From positions 1 to 64,000 of the forward strand of contig LNQR01000004.1 of the NCBI GenBank assembly GCA_001541255.1: a DNA stretch of 64,000 bases. The letters run 5' to 3'. The notes beneath the pieces are model-generated. The model was not told the DNA's origin and ran no database searches. It worked only from the letters and a program-made list of their open reading frames with translations. Of this stretch, positions 43,925 to 52,969 are shown piece by piece. Both the position numbers and the translations under genes were made by a program. The first letter of the stretch is position 1; each line of letters begins with the position of its first letter. Source of the stretch: Candidatus Magnetominusculus xianensis (lineage in GTDB: Bacteria; Nitrospirota; Thermodesulfovibrionia; Thermodesulfovibrionales; Magnetobacteriaceae).

Positions 43925-46267
43925 TTATTTCCAGGTATACCCAAGGTTGTATGTTGCGCTGCCGTCCCAGTACCACATATACCCATCAGTCCATGCTATA
44001 ATTGCCCTGCCATTGATAAACCACTGGATATAGTATGTGCCCGATGAGTTTGTTCCTGATATTATACCACCTGATTTTGTCCCAAAGTACGAGGCGTGTT
44101 TATTATATATCCAGTTGATCCACGCACTTGCAGATATTGCCGGGTTCCAAACTGAATACGATGTCCATGAGCTTCCATCCCACCAGTATAGATAGCCATC
44201 AGTCCATGCTATTATTGCCCTGCCATTGGTGAACCATTGGATATAGTATGTGCCGCTTGCGTCAGAACCTGTCGTTATCCCTCCTGATTTTGTCCCAAAG
44301 TACGATGGGTACTGATTATAAAATGCGTTAATCGCATCGCTTGCCAGATTAAAATCAGATGTGCCTGACGATGTAAACGCCGCTGTTACGCTTTTTGCCG
44401 ATGACATAGACAGGTAACAGCCGTTGCTGTTTGCCGTATCGCACCCCGTAAAGCCCGTAAAAGTTGAACCGGCATCTGCCGCCGCTGTCAGATATACGCC
44501 TGAGCCTGATGTAAATGACGATGAACAGGTTGAACCGCAGCTTATACCGGCGGGTTTGCTTGTTATTGTGCCCGTGCCCGTGCCGGATTTGGTGACGCTG
44601 ACTGCATAGGTCGTTGATTTCGTAAATGTTGCAGTTACGTTCTTAGCTGATGACATCAGCAGGTAACAGCCGTTGCCGTATGATGTGTCGCATCCTGTAA
44701 AGCCTGAAAATGTTGAGCCGGAGTCTGCTGCCGCTATCAGATATACGCCTGCTCCAGATGAAAACGTCGATGAACAGGTTGAGCCGCAGCTTATACCGGC
44801 GGGTTTGCTTGTTATTGTACCTGTGCCTGTGCCGGATTTTGTGACAGTTATGCTATAGCCGCTTGTTAGTGAGTTTAGCGCTGCGTCCACCTGAATTCTG
44901 GGCTTCGTTATGCCGTTACGCGAGTCTGTTATTGAGACGCCGGTGCTTATCAGGGCATTGAGAAGGTCAGCAACCGATGCTGACGGCTTTGCCTGTTTCA
45001 GCACTGCCCATGCGCCAGCCACATGCGGGGTAGCCATCGATGTCCCATTCCACGTGCCATACCCACCGTTAGGGATGGACGATAAAATCGAAGAACCCGG
45101 CGCCAGTAAATTTAAAAAACTCGCGCTGTTTGAATAGGAGGCAACCGCGTCCGAACTGTCTGTTGCACCGACGCTGACAGCCGTAGAAATACACCCGGGG
45201 CTGTTTAACCCATCGGTATATTTATCGTTACCAGCGGCAATAACCGTTGCGATACCGGAAGAACGAAGGTTGTCTATTGCTGCTTTCATGCCGCTGTTTT
45301 GGCTGTCGCAATTAGAGGTATACTTACCACTGCCAATACTCAGATTTGCTGCGGCTATTGAATATGTACCCTTTAGAGCATAAACCCGTTCCAGCCCCTT
45401 AATTTGGTCGGAGTCCCAGGTTAGTACACAGGGAGTTGTAGTACAGTAGCTGGAGCTGTTAAATAGTGAAAATATCTGAATTGCTATGATATTTGCACCT
45501 TTTGCAACACCTGATGATTGCCCCGTGTTTTGCCCTGCCGCTGAACCCGCCACATGTGTGCCGTGGTCGCACTTTCCTGATGGACAACTCCCCGCATATG
45601 GCATCGCACAACCGCTTGACGTTGAGCTTGTTACACCACCGGGACATAGAGAACTGGAAGAAGATGACGAATCAGTGGTCGAGTAACAGGCCTCAGAGAC
45701 AACCTTACCCGTAAGAATAGGATGTGTGTTATCGACTCCAGTGTCAAGGATTGCCACCACATAACCCGTACCGTCATACCCGCTTGACCATGCAGCAGGT
45801 GCGCCAACCTTAGAGATATCCCAGTTTACCTGTGTGGGGCTTGCCAGTTTATCTTCCTCAACAGAGATTACTTCGGTTATGGCAAGCACGGCGTCAAGCG
45901 CATTCCTGTCAACAGTCATCGCAATATGAGGGATATACTGATACTTGTAATGAGAAAAGACATTTACCGATGTGAGCTGCCCCATTACCTGGTCCTGCGC
46001 CCGTGAAATCGAGCGCGCCTGCTCTTCGGCCTCTGCAACAGATAAGCTGCCTACTGGTTGAAATGCGGCCTCAACTTTTACAATAATCCTGATTGAACCG
46101 CTACTGTCTGCCTGTAAGACCAGGCTTTCATATCCACCATCAGTGGCTATCTTGTTCTTATACTGGGCAGACAGTTCACCGGCAGATACGCTTAATGGCG
46201 CTAATGCACTGAGGCAAAAGACCATTAATAATAAGATTCCCCGGCTGCATTGTTTCCATGTTTTCAT
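43925..46267 (-). CDS. Secreted subtilisin-family serine protease with repeated C-terminal domains
   Basis: The 780-residue protein has a signal peptide (MKTWKQCSRGILLLMVFCLS..., cut near residue 29), then an inhibitor-like propeptide (~30-150). The S8 catalytic domain follows with Asp in VAILDTGVDNTHP (~173), His in DHGTHVAGSAAG (~237) and Ser in NGTSMATPHVAGAWA (~409). After it come two copies of an ~80-residue Cys-containing beta repeat (each VTKSGTGTGTITSKPAGISC...; ~474-630), like divergent InlB B-repeats. Last come two copies of a ~65-residue Trp/Tyr-rich unit (YFGTKSGGI...YYIQWF.NGRAIIAWTDGY; ~640-780). The tandem tails suggest surface or matrix binding. 'ggaggg' precedes the ATG. Confidence 0.9.
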   Translation of the reverse strand: MKTWKQCSRGILLLMVFCLSALAPLSVSAGELSAQYKNKIATDGGYESLVLQADSSGSIRIIVKVEAAFQPVGSLSVAEAEEQARSISRAQDQVMGQLTSVNVFSHYKYQYIPHIAMTVDRNALDAVLAITEVISVEEDKLASPTQVNWDISKVGAPAAWSSGYDGTGYVVAILDTGVDNTHPILTGKVVSEACYSTTDSSSSSSSLCPGGVTSSTSSGCAMPYAGSCPSGKCDHGTHVAGSAAGQNTGQSSGVAKGANIIAIQIFSLFNSSSYCTTTPCVLTWDSDQIKGLERVYALKGTYSIAAANLSIGSGKYTSNCDSQNSGMKAAIDNLRSSGIATVIAAGNDKYTDGLNSPGCISTAVSVGATDSSDAVASYSNSASFLNLLAPGSSILSSIPNGGYGTWNGTSMATPHVAGAWAVLKQAKPSASVADLLNALISTGVSITDSRNGITKPRIQVDAALNSLTSGYSITVTKSGTGTGTITSKPAGISCGSTCSSTFSSGAGVYLIAAADSGSTFSGFTGCDTSYGNGCYLLMSSAKNVTATFTKSTTYAVSVTKSGTGTGTITSKPAGISCGSTCSSSFTSGSGVYLTAAADAGSTFTGFTGCDTANSNGCYLSMSSAKSVTAAFTSSGTSDFNLASDAINAFYNQYPSYFGTKSGGITTGSDASGTYYIQWFTNGRAIIAWTDGYLYWWDGSSWTSYSVWNPAISASAWINWIYNKHASYFGTKSGGIISGTNSSGTYYIQWFINGRAIIAWTDGYMWYWDGSATYNLGYTWK

Positions 46268-46481
46268 AAAGAACCCTCCTTGATCAGGCTGCCATCACTC
46301 AATGCTTAGTTTTATTATATACTGACTGGAAAACAAATATCAAATCCTCGAATTGCCCTTGATTCACCATCAATATAAGCCATGTCTCCACCTCGCCAGA
46401 ATAACTGCTTTGTTTTATTTTCAGACACAATCTTATCTATCCAGTGTCAGATTACATTGTTAGCAGCACAACATGCATAGA

Positions 46482-46706
46482 TCACTTATGATCAGTATGT
46501 GAAGTGACATAGCTTCTCAGTACTTCGTTAACCATGCTTTGATATGCTACCTTCTGTTGGGTTGCCAACTTCTTAAAGAACATTACAATGTCATTATCAA
46601 GACGTATGGTTGTAGGTATTTTCTTAGGTTTATAAAAACGTCCCCTTATTCCTTTTGAAAAGTCATACTCGTCTTTTATTTCAAAGTTATCTTCAGTCTT
46701 CCTCAT
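46482..46706 (-). CDS. brnA: BrnA antitoxin from an internal start
   Basis: ATG at 46704-46706 is in frame with the longer product and follows 'aaaggaggtctt' at ideal spacing, so a separate 74-residue BrnA (MRKTEDNFEIKDEYDFSKG...) is probably made in addition to, or instead of, the fused protein. That would supply the free, DNA-binding antitoxin that normally represses this operon (inference). Confidence 0.55.
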   Translation of the reverse strand: MRKTEDNFEIKDEYDFSKGIRGRFYKPKKIPTTIRLDNDIVMFFKKLATQQKVAYQSMVNEVLRSYVTSHTDHK

Positions 46707-46970
46707 AAGACCTCCTTTCATTGGCTGGGCTGATATTATTCTGATTTTTTCATTACCTTCAGAGGTAACACTATATAAATGCGCTACTACAAGCAACTCT
46801 CCAGTTTTTGTTACCCCTAATGTTATCCAGCGTTCTTCAAAGTAATCAAATCTTCTATCTAACAGCGATTTGTGAAATGCATCTTCAAAAACTTCCCTTG
46901 CATCTTCAAATGAAACGTTGTGCTTTTTTACATTTTCATTATTCTTCTCATCACTCCAATCAAAGAGCAT
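46482..46970 (-). CDS. brnTA: BrnT toxin and BrnA antitoxin in one reading frame
   Basis: Residues 1-88 are BrnT-like, a RelE-fold RNase toxin: FDWSDEKNNENVKKHNVSFE, DAREVFEDAF, ERWITLGVTKTGELLVVAHL, IRIISAQ. Residues 89-162 are BrnA-like: YDFSKGIRGRFYKPKKIPTT, then IRLDNDIVMFFKKLATQQKV and AYQSMVNEVLRSYV, a ribbon-helix-helix antitoxin. Normally these are two genes. Here the BrnT frame runs into BrnA without a stop, its last helix apparently replaced by PMKGGL. An 'aaaggaggt' ribosome-binding site lies before the internal ATG. Confidence 0.75.
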   Translation of the reverse strand: MLFDWSDEKNNENVKKHNVSFEDAREVFEDAFHKSLLDRRFDYFEERWITLGVTKTGELLVVAHLYSVTSEGNEKIRIISAQPMKGGLMRKTEDNFEIKDEYDFSKGIRGRFYKPKKIPTTIRLDNDIVMFFKKLATQQKVAYQSMVNEVLRSYVTSHTDHK

Positions 46971-47144
46971 ATTTTATTTTAACTGATATGTACATACTAT
47001 GTAAATACATTGTTTTGTGGTTGAGGGTTAACTTGACGCTGATAAAGGCACTCTACTGGTTTTTTCATGAGGCAATTCTGGCATTTGACAAAATCCAGAT
47101 AATAAAATACAATAAGCCCAGAGCAACAAATATCACAGGAACTA

Positions 47145-48842
47145 ATGTACGACGAAGAGAGCTGGGGCAGATTAATACAGGAGTTTTTGCTGGAGTGTAC
47201 CGACTCTATAAACCTTATCGAGCGGGGGCTTCTGGGGCTTGAGACCAATCCAAAAAATAAGGCTCTGATAGACGACATATTCCGCCACACACATACTGTA
47301 AAAGGCAGCTGCCTGATGCTTGGCTTTACCAGGCTTGAGGAACTTACACACTCTGCTGAAAACGTCATAGAGTTGCTGCGTGACGGCATAATTACCATGG
47401 ACGGAGCTATCAGCTCAATCCTGCTTACAGTGGTTGACTGTGTTCGCGGGGCACTTAAAACTATTGAGAAAACCGGCGCAGAAGGAGATGTTGATTTCAC
47501 AGAACAGATGGGGAAACTCCAACATATCCAGACAGTATCATCTGTCACGCCGGGCTCTGCGCCTTATTGTAAGTTGGACTTATCTGACTCTGACTCCGGT
47601 GCCGGTTCAACATTTAATGCCGGCAATATCGGCAATGCAGGGGAGTCATCATTAAACCTTGAGACTGTAACCCTGCCTATTTCGCGCCTCAGCACTCTGA
47701 TGAACATCTCCGGCATAGCACTTGTGACGTTTAATCAACTGCGCTACTCACTTATGCAAAATCGTGGAGACCACCAGCAGCTCCTTGACACTATGGAGAT
47801 GCAAATACAGGATTTGCAGGAGGAAGTCCTCAAATACCGCCTCCAGCCGGTTGGTCATATTTGGAGTACGTACCATCGTCTGGTGCGTGAGCTGTCAGTT
47901 GACTCCGGCAAGAAGGTCTATTTGCAAATGAAGGGAGAAGATACAGAGATTGACCGCTCTGTACTGATATCACTCAAAAATATACTTGGTCATCTGATTC
48001 GCAATGCCATTGACCATGGAATAGAACCCCCTGATGTGAGGGTTTCCCTTGGAAAATCCCCTGCGGGCAAGATAGAGTTGTCAGCGCAACAAAGACACGG
48101 CAATATATATATGGAAATCTCCGACGACGGGGCAGGCATTGATGTAAGCCGTGTCAGGGAAAAGGCTGTGGAACTGGGGCTGCTTACCACTCAGCAGGCA
48201 GCCTCCATAGATGAAAACGCAGCGTTTAACCTGATTATGGAGCCTGGGTTTTCCACCGCCGGGACACTAAGCAAAATATCCGGGCGCGGCATTGGCATGG
48301 ACGTGGTGAAAAAGACAGTGGAAAAGGCAGGCGGTGTACTCACAGTCTCAAGCGCTGCCGGTAAGGGGACGCGGTTTTCTATACGCATACCCCAGGCGAT
48401 GGCAGTTGTCCCTGTGCTGGTGGTTCGGTCGATGGAGGAGCGATTCGCCCTCCCGCAGGTCAATGTGATTGAACTGGTCTCATTTTATGGCGATGAGGTA
48501 CGAGAAAACGTGGAGATAAAGATGCAGTCACCGTGGGTCAGGTCGCGGCAGCGGCTTGTGCCCCTGATACGATTAAGCCGACTGCTGCGCAAAAATGAAT
48601 GCAGTGAACTGCTGAAGGGGCAGTGCCATGTGGTGATGCTGCGCTGCGATGAAGGTGAGTTTGGCCTTGAGGTCGATGGGGCAGAGGAGCTTGCCAATAT
48701 AGTTGTCAAGCCGTTGGCACGTATATTTTCACATATTACCATGCTCTCTGGCAGCGCTGTTATGCCTGATGGTACGGTGTCCTTCCTCTTAAACATAGAG
48801 GAGGTCAGAAGAGAAGGTCTTCGTTTAGAACTGAAAGATTAA
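47145..48842 (+). CDS. CheA-type histidine kinase
   Basis: The 565-residue protein has an Hpt (P1) domain with FRHTHTVKGSCLMLGF (phosphorylated His about residue 50) and a linker ~120-180 (no clear P2 domain). The dimerisation P3 is at ~185-260, and the P4 ATPase has GHLIRNAIDHGIEPPDVR (~285), SDDGAGI and GRGIGMDVVKKTVE. A CheW-like P5 follows from ~420. CheA kinases phosphorylate CheY-type regulators under receptor control. No receptor, CheW, CheR, CheB or flagellar gene is present, so it may control a non-motility output. Confidence 0.88.
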   Translation: MYDEESWGRLIQEFLLECTDSINLIERGLLGLETNPKNKALIDDIFRHTHTVKGSCLMLGFTRLEELTHSAENVIELLRDGIITMDGAISSILLTVVDCVRGALKTIEKTGAEGDVDFTEQMGKLQHIQTVSSVTPGSAPYCKLDLSDSDSGAGSTFNAGNIGNAGESSLNLETVTLPISRLSTLMNISGIALVTFNQLRYSLMQNRGDHQQLLDTMEMQIQDLQEEVLKYRLQPVGHIWSTYHRLVRELSVDSGKKVYLQMKGEDTEIDRSVLISLKNILGHLIRNAIDHGIEPPDVRVSLGKSPAGKIELSAQQRHGNIYMEISDDGAGIDVSRVREKAVELGLLTTQQAASIDENAAFNLIMEPGFSTAGTLSKISGRGIGMDVVKKTVEKAGGVLTVSSAAGKGTRFSIRIPQAMAVVPVLVVRSMEERFALPQVNVIELVSFYGDEVRENVEIKMQSPWVRSRQRLVPLIRLSRLLRKNECSELLKGQCHVVMLRCDEGEFGLEVDGAEELANIVVKPLARIFSHITMLSGSAVMPDGTVSFLLNIEEVRREGLRLELKD

Positions 48843-48870
48843 AATAATGCTTAACACAAGGAGGATTATT

Positions 48871-49236
48871 ATGCAAGCAATACTAATCGTAGATGACAGC
48901 GCTCTGGCACGCATGATGGTAAAGAACATTGTCTCTCAGGCATTTCCACAGTGGGAGATTGTCGAGGCTGGAAACGCTCAGGATGGACTGGAGAAGGTAA
49001 AAAATCAACAGATACCAATAGCCCTTATAGATTTTAACATGCCGGGAATGAACGGGGTTGACCTTGCTGCAAAGTTAATGGAACTATACCCGAAGATAAG
49101 CATTCACTTAGTAACGGCCAATATTCAGGAGACAATGCGTCTGCGTGCCGATGCTATGGGAATTGGATTTATTAAAAAACCAGTAACCAGGGACGACATT
49201 GTGAGGATAATTGGCGGCAGCGATGGAGGGGTGTAG
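48871..49236 (+). CDS. CheY-like single-domain response regulator
   Basis: The 121-residue receiver has the acidic pair in ILIVDDSALARMMVKN, the phosphorylated Asp in ALIDFNMPGMNGVD (about residue 53), a Thr/Ser region HLVTANIQ and the Lys in FIKKPV (~100). The ATG at 48871 follows 'aaggagga'; an earlier ATG at 48847 has none. The HTLVTANIQ-type variant (here SIHLVTANIQ) resembles CheY-like proteins from non-flagellar Che systems. It lies between the CheA and CheC genes. Confidence 0.88.
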   Translation: MQAILIVDDSALARMMVKNIVSQAFPQWEIVEAGNAQDGLEKVKNQQIPIALIDFNMPGMNGVDLAAKLMELYPKISIHLVTANIQETMRLRADAMGIGFIKKPVTRDDIVRIIGGSDGGV

Positions 49237-49239
49237 CCG

Positions 49240-49887
49240 ATGGAATTAAGTGAACTGGAACAGGACGCGCTCAAGGAGTTTTTCAACATGGGGTTAGGGA
49301 TGGCCGCAGATTCGTTAAGCAAGATGGTCAAAAAGGAGATATTGTTGTCGCTGCCGCAGCTTGCGGTGGTCAGCCATCGGGAAGCGGTTGCTTTGGTTGA
49401 GCATAAGGAGGATGAAAAACTTGTCGCAGTAAGACAAATCTTTCTTGGTGAACTTTGCGGTACGGCTCTGTTAATATTTCCAGGCGGCAAGAGCCTGGAG
49501 CTTGTAAGAACCCTGCTTGGTGACGATGTTCCGCTTGAGACACTTACTGAGCTTGAACAGGAAACCCTGCTTGATGTAGGCAATGTTATCTTAAATGCCT
49601 TTCTCTCCAGCTTTACACAGATGATGACCATTGAATTCGAATTTGAGGCGGCTGAATTCCTGAAGGCCAGTTGTGAGGCGCTGCTTGATATTGCCTCTCA
49701 CAGATTGTCATGTTCGAGTGCCAGCGATGACAACAGCAACCAGGCATTCTTTCTGATGATGGACTTTAAGACAGCTGAGGACGAGTTAAAGCATAACTCC
49801 CTGAGGGGATACGTAGTGCTACTTTTTTCTAAAGAGGCTATGGCAAATTTAAAACAAGAAATCGCAAGAATTATATCAGGGCTTTAA
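49240..49887 (+). CDS. CheC-like CheY-phosphatase
   Basis: The 215-residue protein begins LSELEQDALKEFFNMGLGMA, the first 'E..N' active-site block of the CheC/CheX/FliY group; the second is LEQETLLDVGNVILNAFLSS (~107-126). Together the two Glu-Asn pairs form the phosphatase centres (family knowledge). It would remove phosphate from the CheY-like protein encoded three bases upstream. The gene lies 17 bases before the hybrid kinase, in the same operon. Confidence 0.8.
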   Translation: MELSELEQDALKEFFNMGLGMAADSLSKMVKKEILLSLPQLAVVSHREAVALVEHKEDEKLVAVRQIFLGELCGTALLIFPGGKSLELVRTLLGDDVPLETLTELEQETLLDVGNVILNAFLSSFTQMMTIEFEFEAAEFLKASCEALLDIASHRLSCSSASDDNSNQAFFLMMDFKTAEDELKHNSLRGYVVLLFSKEAMANLKQEIARIISGL

Positions 49888-49904
49888 GAGAGCAGGGAGC
49901 GCCT

Positions 49905-52607
49905 ATGGTTGAATTTGAATCTGATCTATTGCTGTCAATACTGGACAAGAACCAGGATGGGATTATAGTTATCGACAAGGCAATGCGTGTCGTATTCTGG
50001 AACCGCTGGATGGAGAAGACCTCCCGTATCAGAAGGACCGATGTAATAGGCAAGATTTTAACTGAGGCATTTCCAGAGCTTGTCAATACCCGTGTTATGC
50101 AGGGGATAGACAGCGCGCTTTCACGCGGGCTGCCTACCACGCTGTCTCACAGATTGACCAACAGGCCGTTTCCCTTGTTTCAACCGGCGTTAGACCCTAA
50201 AGTAAGCGAGAGGATGTGTCAGGTTGTCTATATAAGCGGCATACGCCAAAAGGACAAGACATTTATGTGTGTGCTGCAAATCCAGGACGTAACCACTGTG
50301 GTATCAAGAGAACAACTGCTGCGCCATCAGACAGAACTCCTTGAGGCTGCAAGAGAAGCGGCCTTCAGCGCGAACAAGGCAAAGGGGGATTTCCTTGCCA
50401 ATATGAGCCATGAGATACGCACCCCGATGAATGCCATTATTGGGATGACATATCTTCTCTTAAAGACTACTCTGGATGAAAAGCAACTGGACTATTTATT
50501 AAAGGTACAGTCTGCGGCAAAGTCACTGTTAGGGATAATAAACGATATTCTGGATTTTTCTAAAATTGAGGCAGGCAGGCTTGAAATAGAGTATATTCCT
50601 TTTCACCTTGATGAGGTACTCAATAACATATCTAATTTAATTACCATTAAGACAGACGAGAAGAACCTTGAGTTCTGTTTTTCTATAGCTAAAAATGTCC
50701 CATTGGTGTTGATAGGAGACCCGCTGCGTCTTGGTCAGATACTTACAAATCTCGCTAACAATGCCGTTAAATTCACCTCTAAGGGAGAGATAATCATACA
50801 TATTGAGGCCGAGCAGTTGACCGATGAAACTGTTTACCTCCATTTTTCGGTAAATGACACGGGGATTGGATTGACGCAGGAGCAAATAGGCAACCTGTTT
50901 CAGGCATTTAGTCAGGCAGATACATCAACTACAAGGCAGTATGGAGGTACGGGGCTTGGACTAAGCATATGCAAGCGGCTGGTTGAGATGATGGGCGGCA
51001 GTATATGGGTGGAAAGTGAGCCGGGCGTTGGGTCATCTTTTCATTTCACAGCCGGTTTTGCAAGGCAAAACGCCGAGAGGAGGCGCTTTCGTCTGCCCAA
51101 GGATGAGTACGTTGGGCTGCGTGTCCTGCTTGCCGATGATAACCCTGCCTCGCGTGATATTTTAAAAGACACGCTGGAGTCATTCTCTTTTAAGGTAACG
51201 CCGGTTGCCTCTGGCAAAGAGGCCCTGGCAGAGATAAAACAATCAGGGGATAATCCATTCGACCTGGCATTTATTGACTGGAAGATGCCTGAGATGAACG
51301 GCATAGACACTATCGAGGAGATTAACAGGCTCCTTCCACAAACTAAAATTCCAAAGATTATCATGGTTACAGCATATGGCAGAGAGGAGGTACTTCATGC
51401 AATAAAAGGCGTACACATGGACTCGTTTCTTATTAAGCCCGTAAGCCTGTCCGTTATGTATGATACAATTCTATCTGTCTTTGGTGAGGATACACAGAGG
51501 TCAAGCCTTGCATCACCCTCGGCTGACAAGGAAATCGCGGGGCTGAAGCGGCTAGCCGGTGCGCATATACTTCTGGTAGAGGACAACGACATAAACCGCC
51601 AGGTAGCAACCGAGCTTTTGGAGATAAAAAGCTTTAGGGTAGATACTGCCGTAAACGGCATAGAGGCAGTCGCCGCTGTTACAAAACACACATATGACGC
51701 CGTGCTGATGGATATTCAGATGCCAGATATGGACGGCTATGAGGCAGCCCGCACAATCCGTGCAAAGGAGAAATGCAGAGACCTTCCCATTATAGCGATG
51801 ACAGCCAATGTCCTCTCAGGTGACAGCGAGAAATGTATCGCTGCCGGAATGAACGCCCATGTGGGAAAACCCTTCGAGCCTGCCGCACTCTATGGCACAC
51901 TTGTACGGTGGATAAAACCCAGGGAATTTGCAGAGGTGATACCGGCACAGAAAACCCCGTTATCAAGTTCAAAGGGAATGCTGCCATCAGACTTTCAGAA
52001 AATTGATACAAAAACGGGCATAAGAAGAATGGGTGGTAATACAGCCCTCTATATAAAAATGCTCAACGAGTTCAGGGAAAAATACAGGGATTTTATGGGC
52101 ATATTGAAAGATGGATTATCAGGGGGCTGCCCTGACATTTACAGAATAGTTCATACAATGTCCGGAGTTGCTGGCACCATAGGGGCATTCGAGCTCCACC
52201 GTGCCTCACAGGGGCTTGAGCACGCACTCAAGGACGGTCATACTGATACGACAGAGTTGGAACCGCTGGTAGCAGCGTTTCAGCTCAAACTCGACGAGGT
52301 GATGGAGGACCTGTCACGGCTTGGCAGCGCTAAGCCAGCAGAAGCCGCAAGACTGACTGCCCCCTCAAGAGACATAAAGATTAACGAGGCACTGAGCGCC
52401 CAACTGCAGAGATTGGCAGCAACACTTGAAAAAGGCGACGCAGACGCCGCCACTGAGCTTGACGCCTTAAAAGCTATGCTGAGAGATTTGCCGGAAATCG
52501 AAGACCTTGCTGAAATCAAGCGCCAAATAGACAACTACGACTATGACAAGGCCTCCGAAACCCTTGCAAAGTTCGCAGGGGTATTAAAACAGGATGTGTC
52601 CCTATAA
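49905..52607 (+). CDS. Hybrid histidine kinase with PAS, kinase, two receivers and Hpt
   Basis: The 900-residue soluble protein has a PAS domain (~10-125). HisKA follows with FLANMSHEIRTPMNAIIGM (His about 168), then HATPase (NLANNAVKFTSKG, NDTGIGLTQEQIG, GGTGLGLSICKRL). Receiver 1 has VLLADDNPASRD and FIDWKMPEMNG (Asp ~458); receiver 2 has ILLVEDNDINRQ and LMDIQMPDMDG (Asp ~602). Hpt has IVHTMSGVAGTIGAFEL (His ~749), and a helical tail follows. It is the last of four genes in a CheA-CheY-CheC-kinase operon. No membrane helix, so it senses an internal signal; the output protein is unknown. Confidence 0.9.
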   Translation: MVEFESDLLLSILDKNQDGIIVIDKAMRVVFWNRWMEKTSRIRRTDVIGKILTEAFPELVNTRVMQGIDSALSRGLPTTLSHRLTNRPFPLFQPALDPKVSERMCQVVYISGIRQKDKTFMCVLQIQDVTTVVSREQLLRHQTELLEAAREAAFSANKAKGDFLANMSHEIRTPMNAIIGMTYLLLKTTLDEKQLDYLLKVQSAAKSLLGIINDILDFSKIEAGRLEIEYIPFHLDEVLNNISNLITIKTDEKNLEFCFSIAKNVPLVLIGDPLRLGQILTNLANNAVKFTSKGEIIIHIEAEQLTDETVYLHFSVNDTGIGLTQEQIGNLFQAFSQADTSTTRQYGGTGLGLSICKRLVEMMGGSIWVESEPGVGSSFHFTAGFARQNAERRRFRLPKDEYVGLRVLLADDNPASRDILKDTLESFSFKVTPVASGKEALAEIKQSGDNPFDLAFIDWKMPEMNGIDTIEEINRLLPQTKIPKIIMVTAYGREEVLHAIKGVHMDSFLIKPVSLSVMYDTILSVFGEDTQRSSLASPSADKEIAGLKRLAGAHILLVEDNDINRQVATELLEIKSFRVDTAVNGIEAVAAVTKHTYDAVLMDIQMPDMDGYEAARTIRAKEKCRDLPIIAMTANVLSGDSEKCIAAGMNAHVGKPFEPAALYGTLVRWIKPREFAEVIPAQKTPLSSSKGMLPSDFQKIDTKTGIRRMGGNTALYIKMLNEFREKYRDFMGILKDGLSGGCPDIYRIVHTMSGVAGTIGAFELHRASQGLEHALKDGHTDTTELEPLVAAFQLKLDEVMEDLSRLGSAKPAEAARLTAPSRDIKINEALSAQLQRLAATLEKGDADAATELDALKAMLRDLPEIEDLAEIKRQIDNYDYDKASETLAKFAGVLKQDVSL
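52592..52603 (+). repeat. 12-base direct repeat, left copy
   Basis: GGATGTGTCCCT at 52592-52603 recurs at 52952-52963. The left copy forms the last codons and stop of the hybrid kinase gene, and the right copy replaces the toxin sequence. The intervening 348 bases carry the antitoxin gene and a toxin stub. Confidence 0.45.
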
Positions 52608-52673
52608 AAAATGAGTGGAAAGAGTTTGTAGTTAATAGTTATAATCATGTAGTACATGCAGCAGGAGGTGACT

Positions 52674-52871
52674 ATGTCTGTTAAAGATATGATTAAAAGT
52701 GAGATAGATAAGCTGCCTGAGAATCTTCTTGCAGATGTCCTTGATTATATTCAATTTATTGAAATGAAAAAGGAAAAAGCTCTTCTTATTAAAGCTTGCC
52801 AAAATTTATCAGGTCCTGCGTTTGAAACAGTTTGGAATAATGATGAGGATGCTGTTTATGACAACCTGTGA
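52674..52871 (+). CDS. Antitoxin-like protein (DUF2281 type)
   Basis: The 65-residue helical protein SVKDMIKSEIDKLPENLLAD then VLDYIQFIEMKKE fits the small DUF2281-type antitoxins ('L.P......V.D.I.F.'). The ATG at 52674 follows 'caggaggtgact', an excellent ribosome-binding site; an earlier ATG at 52656 has none. Its end overlaps a PemK/MazF toxin start by 14 bases. With the toxin truncated it is an orphan. Confidence 0.6.
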   Translation: MSVKDMIKSEIDKLPENLLADVLDYIQFIEMKKEKALLIKACQNLSGPAFETVWNNDEDAVYDNL

Positions 52872-52951
52872 AAAGGGAGATATTGTTCTTGTTCCTTTTC
52901 CATTTAGCAGCCATAACGCGCTTAAGAAACGGCCTGCCGTAATCATAATTG
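52858..52951 (+). pseudogene. Truncated MazF/PemK toxin
   Basis: From ATG 52858 the frame reads TTCEKGDIVLVPFPFS then KKRPAVII, the first ~30 residues of the MazF/PemK RNase family (normally ~110). After 52951 the frame leaves the family and meets the 12-base repeat at 52952-52963. The toxin has lost its RNA-cutting region and is dead. Confidence 0.7.
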
Positions 52952-52963
52952 GGATGTGTCCCT
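52952..52963 (+). repeat. 12-base direct repeat, right copy
   Basis: GGATGTGTCCCT identical to 52592-52603, located exactly where the MazF homology stops and seven bases before the 3' end of the converging glycosyltransferase gene. Suggests that the deletion or insertion junction used this repeat. Confidence 0.45.
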
Positions 52964-52969
52964 GCCTCT

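Noticed and set aside
44424..45714. Plus-strand open frames opposite the subtilisin gene
   Set aside because: These are shadows produced by the repetitive Thr/Ser/Gly-rich coding sequence.
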